Assembly: GCF_910592395.1 (NCBI RefSeq)
Contig: NC_088325.1
Span: forward strand, 7,409,501-7,473,500
Reading direction: 5' to 3'
DNA length: 64,000 nucleotides
From: Lineus longissimus
Lineage: Eukaryota > Nemertea > Pilidiophora > Heteronemertea > Lineidae
Position 1 is the stretch's first letter. Each line of letters starts with the position of its first letter. Below are positions 56,511-64,000 of the stretch, in pieces. The notes beneath the pieces are model-generated. The model ran no database searches, was not told where the DNA came from, and saw nothing but the letters and a program-made list of their open reading frames with translations. The position numbers and the translations under genes were made by a program.

Positions 56511-56995
56511 TCACACTCTACCCAGGTCAGACTTTTGCATGTGTACTCTTATCAGACACACCCGAGGAAAAATTAATTTATCATTATTTATAATAGAAAA
56601 ATGATTAGCTAGTTCATGTAGTTACACCTAGGTGGCGCCCCAATACAGCCTCTGCCTCGTGAAAGCCGCCATTACTCAGTACTTTTTCCTCAGCGCCGAG
56701 TTTCTCTCGTCAATTCAGCTATATTAGAGCCGTTTCGGGTTTAAGAAGGACCTCCCGGGGACACCGTTCGGTCGAAGACAATCTCTGGACGCGGGTGAGA
56801 TTGCCCTTTTTTTTTTTCTCCGCGTTTTTTATCTTTGTGAGCGGTTTTTATCCGCTTCTCAAATTAAATAAAGTTCCACTATCTTCCCGGGCTTCTGGTC
56901 ACCTGACCCAATAAAAGAAAAAGTTCACCCTGCTGCGTAGCTGTGGTATATATATATATATATATGATTATTGTATATTATCAGATTATATTAGG

Positions 56996-58222
56996 ATGGT
57001 TTTATTCCAGTCCTTATTATCGTCGTTTCTTTTTTCTCTGGGGATTCCGCCGTGTCTCCTGGCCCTCCTTCCCTTCCAGGTTGGTGATGGCCCGGTGTCC
57101 GGTGTGTCGGGGATTCATAGTCCCCTCCTCGTTCCTTCCCTGGGTCAGGGTACTAACAAGTCGGTCCCTGTTGGGTCGGGCCGTTCCGCCCCCGGGGTGA
57201 CTTCTCCTTCTCCCGGTACTTCCGGGAAGAAGTTGAAGAAGTCTGTGCAGAGAGGGCCTAGAAAGCCTGGTCGGGGGAAGTCTTCGTCTCCCCCTCCCTG
57301 CCTCCCCCGGGACCCCCGCTCTTCAGCGGCAAGGTCCCCGGGGCTCTGGAGAGGTTTTGCCCTCACTCGACCCCGTCCCCCAGGCTGGGAACCCCCCCTT
57401 CTGGGGTGTGCCCCCTGGGGAGGTCTTGTCGTTGAGCATCGGTGCCCCTGTCTCAGGGATGCTCCGCGAGACTTCCTCCGCCCCCCTTTCTTCGGCGGGC
57501 AGGATTCCCGTGGGGACTCTGGACGTTTTACGTCCCGATCCCTCGGGCGGCGCGGATCAGGGTTTGGAGTCGGAGCAGGCATTTTTTGACCAGCTCCTCC
57601 AACTCTCCAACGTTGAGACCCTGGATCCGCTCCCGGCCTTTTCAGGCCGGTGAGCAGCGCCTCCCGGGTATTGAGCCATCTCTCCTTACATATGTGCTCC
57701 CCCGTCCCCCTCTGGGGCTTTTGATGGGGTTGCGACCGCTCACATCCTTGGGCGTAAACTGGCACTGCCATTGGACGGGCGGCAAGCCCGACTCCTCATC
57801 CCTAGGGACGACGGTCCCTCCTTTGGCGTCCCCTGGTGGTGCAGGGCCGCGGTTCACCTGCCGCTCTTTTCCTTGCCGGGAGGTGTCCTGCCTGGTGTAG
57901 GCAGGGGCTTGGTGAGGGCGCATTATGTGCGGGTGAGGGATCCACGTGTCCCCCCCGCCTTGGGTGCGGTAAGGCCGACCGTTTCCCCTGTACGCCCCCA
58001 CCCTGTCCCGGTCATGCTGGGGTTGAGGACGGGTCGGTTTCAAAAACTCGCCCACCTCCCCCCTCTCCTATGCCTGCCCCATGGGAGACCATTCGGGACC
58101 CTTGTCTGAAATCATCCACTGGCCTTACGGCTGATCAGAGGCATATGATTCAGTGCCTCACGGACCACCTGGAGAGTAAAAATCTCCAGGAACAGGCAGC
58201 GGCGGCAGCAGCAGCGACCTAG
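56996..58222 (+). pseudogene. DIRS gag-like region, part 1
   Basis: Three overlapping plus-strand frames (56996-57589, 57357-57653, 57836-58222) together form a Pro/Ser/Gly-rich protein with a basic patch (SGKKLKKSVQRGPRKPGRGK) and an end rich in Gln/Ala. Compositional continuity across frame changes suggests a single decayed ORF. The start codon is unclear because several frames are open. Confidence 0.5.
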
Positions 58223-58233
58223 GTCATCAGCTT

Positions 58234-59004
58234 ATGGAATGTGAATTCTCCGACTCAAATTCCCTTTCCGGCCCGGCCTCGCAGGCCAATTTCCCCTCGG
58301 GGAGTGAGGACCCCACCATGGTGGCGGGCATGCACGATCTTCTCGCTCTAGTTCGGCAGTATGTGCCCTCGTGTCCTCTCCCGGCGGTTAACCCCTGCCC
58401 TGATTCGAGCCTCCACCTGGTTGGACTCGGCTCTCAGGGACACAGCACCAGCACCATCCTGCGAGGGTCACCAGTGCGCCTTGGTCTCGACTTTACCATT
58501 GACCGGACCGGGCGCCTGGATGTAGTGGATGCAGGCTGGGAAGCGCTTCACCACCTCTTCCCCCCCCCCCGAGCTTTGCGGGTCTCACCGTCGGGATCTG
58601 ATCCGGTGTCTTTGTCTCTCCTTAAGGACGACATTCAGCTCACCGGGCTGGTACCCCCCAAAGTCCTTGCGTCTCCGTCCATCAAGGACGCGAAGAACGA
58701 TGAGGCCCTGACCAAGGAGGCTCAGGCAGTGTTGTCGTATGCTGACCTGTTCCTCTGTGCCCTGTCCAGGTCGTTTGCAGTCGACGCGTCAGAGGACCAG
58801 CACATTCTTGCCCTGTCCCTCCAACAGTCTCTGCAGCACGCCAGTAATCTGGCCGCGAAGCAGGCTGCTAACGCAGTGCTTAAGTGCTGGGACCTGCTTA
58901 TTGAGGGGTTAAGCATGGTCCGTGCCTGGTTTTTGCAGGGGGCGTTAAGGACCGCCCCTTTGGGCAGCCCTTTCCTATTCCACGACTCCTCCCGGACACC
59001 TTAG
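58234..59004 (+). pseudogene. DIRS gag-like region, part 2
   Basis: A 256-residue open frame starts MECEFSDSNS and contains a mainly helical segment (about residues 135-225) with 'ALTKEAQAVLSYADLFLCAL' and HASNLAAKQAANAVLKCWD. This fits the C-terminal gag domain of DIRS-type elements as I remember it. It ends at a stop just before a Pro-rich stretch with a ten-C run, where a frame change to the pol region is likely. Confidence 0.6.
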
Positions 59005-59255
59005 GTGCCCAGTTGAGTCGGACTGCCTTACGGAGACTACTTCGGCTCCTAAGGCTGCCCCCCCCCCCCCGCCCGCCGTCCTCTTCTTTGTCCGCGGTCA
59101 GGTATCGTCAAGCAGAGAATCGACGACCCCGAGGCTCCTCGGCCCCCATGGGTCCTCGTCCTCGCGGGGCTCCTCTTCCTTTCGTGCCCCAGGGCAGGCA
59201 GAGACTGAGGCTTCCTCCCGCCGGCGGGTAGCCCGAGCGACCCTTCCTAGGGGTC

Positions 59256-60479
59256 GTGGGGGCAAGCACAAGTGACTTTTTAGTCCGTCCTCCTGGTGGC
59301 GCCCCCATGGATGTCACCATGGGGGTTAGGCTGCGCCATTTCGCGGCCTTTTGGGATCAGTGGTGTCAAAGGGACTCCCCCGTACCGGATATGCTCCACC
59401 ACGGATATGGTCCATCCTCCCCCCCCCCTAGACCCTGCCAGGGCTCTAGCCCTGCGCACAGAGGTTCTCTCCCTCTTCCAGAAGGAGGCTGTGAGATTGG
59501 TGGAAAAATCATTCCTCCCCAGGCTTTTACAGTCACATCTTCTTGGTCCTCAAGAGGTCGGGTTGGGAGACTGGTCATCGATCTGTCTAGCTTGAACCGG
59601 TTCCTTCGGGTGCCCAGCTTCAATATGGAGACAACCAGATCGGTAGCAGCTGCGGTGCAGCCCAACGATTGGGCAATCTCGCTGGATCGTCAGGACGCGT
59701 ATTTTCACATTCCTATCCATCCAGATTTTCAACCCTTCCTTGGTTTTACTTCGAGGGAAAGGTCTATCAGTTCCAGGCCCTTCCTTTCGGCCTGGCTTCC
59801 GCGCCGCTTATTTTTGACTACAGTCGTCAAGGCGTTTACCGCGCCTTTTCACGCCATGGGCTTCAAGCTCCATTGCTATCTCGACGACTGGCTGCTCCGT
59901 TACCAGGCTCTTTGCAGTCTGGGAAAGTAGGCAAAGTTCCTGCTTCAGACAACCAGGCGAGCCGGGTGGCTCTTGAATTTAGACAAGTCTGAGCTGGATC
60001 CATCTCAGAACTATGTCTTCGTGGGTGTGCGCTTTCTCACACGAGAGGCCCTCATGTCCCCCCCCCCCTCTGGACCGGATTCTCAAGATCTGATCCCTGG
60101 TCGGGGTATTTCGCCGTCAAGACAGCCTCTTAGCCCGACAGTTTCTGTCTCTGCTGGGCCTGCTCAATTTCGGCGGCGGACCAGGTCCCTCTCGCCCGCC
60201 TGTACATGCGCCCCCTCCAGCTTCTCCTCTTGGGCTGACGTCCCCTTTTCGGACCCTCTCGATCGTCAAATTTCGATCCCGAATTCTCTCCTGGAGGAGG
60301 TCTGGAGGTTCTGGGGGTCCGAGACGGAGCTCCTTTGCGGAGTGCAGCTCAGTCCTCAGATGTCCCTGTTCACGGACGCCTCCTTCTATGGCTGGGGCCC
60401 CCATCTGAACAAAGAGGACCAGACCACCAAGGGCACGTGGTCAATGGAGGATTTACGCCTCTCGATGAATTATCCCTAG
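59256..60479 (+). pseudogene. DIRS reverse transcriptase, frameshifted
   Basis: Fragments in alternating frames: 'GVRLRHFAAFWDQW', then 'ALALRTEVLSLFQKEAVR', then VIDLSSLNRFLRVPSFNMET, SLDRQDAYFHIPIHPDFQPF, then (other frame) YQFQALPFGLASAP, then CYLDDWLL, where the aspartates are the YxDD equivalent. The DIRS-type order is clear. Frame changes coincide with C runs at 59419-59426 and 60059-60067 and with a change near 59750. Either sequencing or assembly error in homopolymers or genuine decay could explain them. Confidence 0.75.
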
Positions 60480-61190
60480 ATGCAGGCTGTCATTCTGGCG
60501 GTGAGGGCCTTCACGACTCGGTTTAGGGGTCACAGGGTTTCTCTCTTCTCCGACAATTCGACAGTGGTTGCTTATATACGGAGACAAGGGAAGACGAGGT
60601 CCGACACTTGGGAAGTGTAGGGAGCACAGAGTTTCTCCGGTCACTCCCTCTCTTCCCAACTTCACTTGGGAGCTCCTGCAGCTTTGTCGCCGCTTGGACA
60701 TTCAGCTCCTCCCCCGTCACATCCCAGGCAAGAGGAACATCCTTGCCGACGCCCTTTCCAGGGCGGATCGTCTAATCCAGACGGAATGGACCCTTCACCG
60801 CGAGGTGGTCTCCCCCCTAGCAGGGATGTGGGACGCCCCCATGGTGGACTTGTTCGCGAATCGGCTAAACAAGAGATTTGCCCTGTATTATTCGCCTCTT
60901 CCAGACGAGGAGGCCTTGGGAGTGGACAGCCTGTCGTCCTCCTGGGATGGCCTGAATACTTATGCATTCCCGCCAACCCCTCTGTTGCTTCCGGTACTAA
61001 ACAAAGTGGCCAGTTCTCCGGTCAGAGTTTGTCTGATAGCCCTGTGCTGGTCGAACCAGGCTTGGTTCCCGGTCCTGCTGGAGCTCCTGACGGAACACCC
61101 CCGCTGTCTGCCGGGATGGGACCGTCTGTTGTATCACCTGATTGGCCGGGCCTATCAAGACCCTTCTTTCTACAGGCTTCATGCCTGGAG
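60335..61190 (+). pseudogene. DIRS RNase H region with a 49-bp internal copy
   Basis: Reads MSLFTDASFYGWG (first catalytic Asp), then VILAVRAFTTRFRGH, SLFSDNSTVVAYIRRQGKT, and after an interruption TWELLQLCRRLDIQLLPRH and GKRNILADALSRAD, followed by the linker toward the recombinase (MVDLFANRLNKRFALYYSP). The interruption at 60615-60663 is a copy of 61313-61361 from the recombinase coding part, and introduces a stop. A further stop lies at 60477. Confidence 0.75.
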
Positions 61191-61598
61191 ACTATCGGGT
61201 GTTTCCTCCGAGAGAGAGGCTTTTCGGACGACGTTATCCCTAAAGTCGCTCAGCCTCAGAGACAGTCTACCCTTGCTTCATACGACAGCAAGTGGGATGT
61301 CTTTCGAGACTGGTGTAGGGAGCACGGAGTTTCTCCGGTCACTCCCTCTCTTCCCAACTTCCTCGACTTCTTGAATTTCTTATTCTCAGTCCGGAAGTTT
61401 TCGGTTCAGGAGGGGAAGGGCTATCGCTCTACCATTTCAGTCATTTTAAAGTTGACCGATTCCTGGCATCCGTCTTGGGATGACGCTGTCTCATCTTTGC
61501 TTCGCAATATGTCTCTGGAGCGTCCTCGTTCCATTCAGCGTACCCCCAAATGGGATCTCTCGGTGGTGCTTAGGGCTCTCATTTTGGTCGCGCTCTGA
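61166..61598 (+). pseudogene. Truncated tyrosine recombinase N-terminal domain
   Basis: Continuing plus-strand frame: QRQSTLASYDSKWDVFRDWC, then LPNFLDFLNFLFSVRKFSV, YRSTISVILKLTD, and LERPRSIQRTPKWDLSVVLRAL. This is the SAM-like core-binding half of a DIRS recombinase. The catalytic half, which should follow at once, is replaced by repeat DNA from 61578, so integration or excision activity is impossible for this copy. Confidence 0.72.
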
Positions 61599-62060
61599 AA
61601 TTCATGTGGCCAGCAAGAGGCCATCTCTCCTTTATACCCCATAACTTCAAAACCAGTTTAGTGACAGGCATGTGGACACTGGTACCAATGGAGCGGGGTC
61701 ATACCTTGCGATTCGCCTCGATCGCGTTATATCTAGTTGGACAATTTGTAATAAACGACTTAACCTAGTTACATGGGTCATGGTCGAAGGTTCAATGGTG
61801 TAACAGTAGACAGCATTCCCCAACAAACAGGTTTTTGGAAGGGTTTGTTGTGCGTCTTTAAAAATATTCCCCGTGGACAAAAGTAGAACGGGTCGGGAAT
61901 CCAAAGAAACGTCATAAGGAATGTCTTTAAACCAGATCCCTCCATGTCGATTGATGTCATCATGGGCAGGCGAAATAGGGCTCAGTAAATTCAGTAATAT
62001 TTTGAGTTTTCGATGTCATATTACGATTGTAAATGATCTATACTGTTTTATGAAGCTTCT
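61578..62060. other. Residual array unit and inverted interspersed repeat
   Basis: 61578-61670 is a diverged ~146-bp-array unit. 61735-61905 is the inverted copy of 11150-11275. No gene. Confidence 0.6.
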
Positions 62061-62360
62061 TTGTCATGCCAGTTATTCTCCCGGGAGCTGAACCATTGGT
62101 CCGAAAACTACTCCAAAGAAGGACACGTTGGGCGCAATTACATCATCTCAACCCTAGTAGAACTGTACCGGATTACAGGAATGACAAGTGCAGTTAGGAA
62201 GGTATTAAATGACTGTGTATTGTACAAGAAGAACCAAGCCAGCCTTAAGACCCAGAAGATGAGAAACCTACCCATCGATAGAATTTTTGACAAGAGCATT
62301 TGAAAATTCAGGAGTAGATTACTTTGGACCGTTGCATATCAAAAGAAAGGGCAAGTTACA
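62061..62360 (+). pseudogene. BEL/Pao-like integrase fragment
   Basis: An 80-residue frame has GHVGRNYIISTLVELYRITG, 'VLNDCVLYKKNQASLKTQKM' and LPIDRIF, resembling the HHCC zinc-binding start of BEL-type integrases. In a shifted frame after 62298 it continues SGVDYFGPLHIKRKG, where the Asp is the first catalytic residue. No other catalytic residues or LTRs are present, so it is a dead fragment. Confidence 0.65.
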
Positions 62361-63734
62361 CTAATTATGAGTCTTGCCTCAAAATTTAAGTGGATACATC
62401 ATTCACACAGTTCCTAAAAATTTCAACAAAAACTATTAAACATTCAACAAATTAAACCCATCGAGGTTGCATGACGAAGGCCAAAATTTAATACCAACCT
62501 CCACTCTGTCAAACTACATGATATTAAGAACAGAAGATAAGCATAGATAATACACCCACAAAAACAGCCCAAAACAATGAATCCAAACAATTCGCACTTG
62601 TCAAATATATTTATGTTTACATCATTTGCATTGCCACATGACCTCCAACGCGACGCTTACAGGCAATGATTTATTGTGGCCATGACCATGCCGATCTCAT
62701 TATCTGTGAAGGTGAACATTGTGCCATCAGCGATGGATCAGTAGTGCCAAAGTGCCTCCGGCGGCACATTAAGAAGTGATATATTTCAATGGGAATTGTA
62801 TCACTATAATCTTTGGGTAGTCTACTTTCCGATAATATGTGTTTGGAAGAATAAAATTAATTATTTTGTCAACAACTTCAGTGCGGGATCCTAATCGACT
62901 TGAGAGCAAGAGGTTAAACAGGGAGTTTGAAAGTTCTGGTAGTAACCAGCTACTCAGGAAAAGTAGGAGGCTACCAGGCATTAAGGAGCAAATTTGGGCA
63001 TTTTGAGATCCAGAAAAAGCTTTAGGAAGAGTCATAAATACCAAGGCTAAAAAATTTCGATTTAAAAAAAAACAACAAAACCTCTGACCCCCTCCCCAAA
63101 CGAACATTTTTCGTTTCTTTTGGCTTCACTTTAATTTTGCTACTGCCCCTCACATGGGTGAAAGATGAAGCAGGAGTAACACTAACCACTCTTTATACTG
63201 CCCGATAACAACGTCATCCGTACAGAGAGAATTGTACTAGTTCTACGGTGGTTTCCGGGGTTTCTTTTTTTTGAGGGAAAGAAATCCTCCAGCTTTGTAC
63301 AATTGTCACATGTATGTTTATACATTGTAACCAAGAGGATGCTGGTATTTCATCATCCTGCCAGTGACGTTGCAACCTTCGATATGGCTTGTGTTTGGCA
63401 CTTTTTACCTAATCTGGCATCATTTTGATTGTTGAACGTCAACATCGTCTTCCTCAGAACTCTGGGTTCAACAATCAATAACCCCTAGTTCATTAAACAA
63501 TTCCAATCCCAAAAGTATACAACGTGTTTGGTCTGACCCATTGTTTTCCTTTACTCTCTGGGCCACTCCAACCATATTGGTTTACTTTTAATTTTGAACA
63601 TGTAAGAAATCAATCTATATTGTAATTTATGTTTGAACAAACCCACTGTGTGAGGCTTAAAACTGGACACCTACATTAGATGTCACTAGTTAATCTCAAC
63701 AGTTAAACAGGTGTGCTCATATACAGCGAGTACC
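62361..63734. other. No gene recognised
   Basis: AT-rich DNA. A 112-residue minus frame (62769-63107) has no motif and is low complexity at one end. 'gttgaacgtcaac' near 63434 is a small palindrome. Confidence 0.35.
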
Positions 63735-63984
63735 AGAACTAAGTATTGTTTTTGAGCTGTAGGGTCCAAGTAGGAACCGACGACAAACCACGGACTGTAT
63801 CGTACTGTCGTGTACCGTGCAATGAATTTTTGCGGTCCGACCCGAAAAACTGTACTGTCCAATAAAGTATGTAGTACGAGCCGATAGAAATAACCCCTAG
63901 TACGATTCGGTCTTGCCGGAGTATCGTCTGAACACTGCACGAAGGCACGAAATGATCCGATACGATACTAACCGGCACAGGCCG
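63735..63984 (-). repeat. Inverted copy of the ~260-bp repeat at 32397-32665
   Basis: Reverse-strand match across the whole unit. This copy has a small insertion ('ggggttattt') relative to the first. Confidence 0.85.
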
Positions 63985-64000
63985 ACCCACCTCACCATTT

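Larger units (their letters stand above)
56640..61577 (+). mobile_element. DIRS-like retrotransposon, 3' truncated and frameshifted
   Basis: The region is markedly GC- and C-rich compared with its flanks. It holds a gag-like region, reverse transcriptase, RNase H and the first part of a tyrosine recombinase in DIRS order. It lies between units of the ~146-bp array (56396-56500 and 61578 onward share 'attttggtcg(t/c)gctc'). The sequence stops before the recombinase R-H-R-Y catalytic region. The left boundary is approximate. Confidence 0.8.

Noticed and set aside
57145-58055. Long minus-strand frames over the DIRS gag region
   Set aside because: These are antisense shadows of C-rich coding sequence with Pro/Arg/Gly bias and no motifs.
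63686-63990. Two minus-strand frames of 83-84 residues
   Set aside because: They lie in the ~260-bp repeat shared with 32397-32665, where the frame is not conserved.

Overview
This is animal nuclear DNA, not prokaryotic. Coding regions are split by GT-AG introns, and most of the window is nested transposable elements in AT-rich DNA with many TAGGCCTA-type words. The mix points to a marine invertebrate: DIRS, Ty3/gypsy and BEL-like retroelements, a LINE with a pentanucleotide tail, THAP and Kolobok-like DNA transposons, and foldback elements with 15-bp repeats like the sea-urchin TU elements. An ambulacrarian deuterostome (echinoderm or hemichordate) is my best guess, but the sequence does not prove it.

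Host gene: two plus-strand exons (36832-36897 and 49945-50052) read as the mitochondrial presequence and conserved N-terminus of SDHC, the succinate dehydrogenase cytochrome b subunit. The intervening 13-kb intron holds nested transposons and two complete spliced genes placed tail to tail. One is a ten-exon DDE transposase of Kolobok-like type (42332-46631, plus, 713 codons, open throughout). The other is a two-exon minus-strand gene (46804-48056) with a CXC-type cysteine cluster and a C-terminus that looks like the P2X7 receptor cytoplasmic 'ballast' domain. A small TTAA-flanked element at 16826-18212 repeats this layout in miniature: a THAP exon on plus and a short acidic ORF on minus. The most interesting hypothesis here is that this transposon lineage carries a P2X7-ballast-type partner gene.

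Layout. 0.3-1.7 kb: frameshifted Myb/SANT-like gene. 2.0-7.2 kb: a TTAA-bounded array of ~300-bp repeats. 9.2-10.1 kb: foldback element with 9-bp target duplication. 10-16 kb: no recognisable genes, one strong hairpin. 16.8-18.2 kb: THAP element. 18.6-25.2 kb: inverted-repeat arms around a broken LINE, itself split by a second foldback element. 25.7-28.3 kb: a run of MITE-like elements. 29.7-31.6 kb: repeat units, a 271-bp tandem duplication and a gypsy pol remnant. 32-36 kb: old interspersed repeats. 36.8-50.1 kb: SDHC exons and intron. 50.2-52.6 kb: second TTAA element. 55.3-56.5 kb: ~146-bp tandem array. 56.6-61.6 kb: DIRS-like element lacking its recombinase catalytic end. 62.1 kb: BEL-like integrase fragment.

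Several insertions can be proved inside the window because a second copy of the host repeat preserves the empty site. Family names rest on remembered motifs; no database search was possible.
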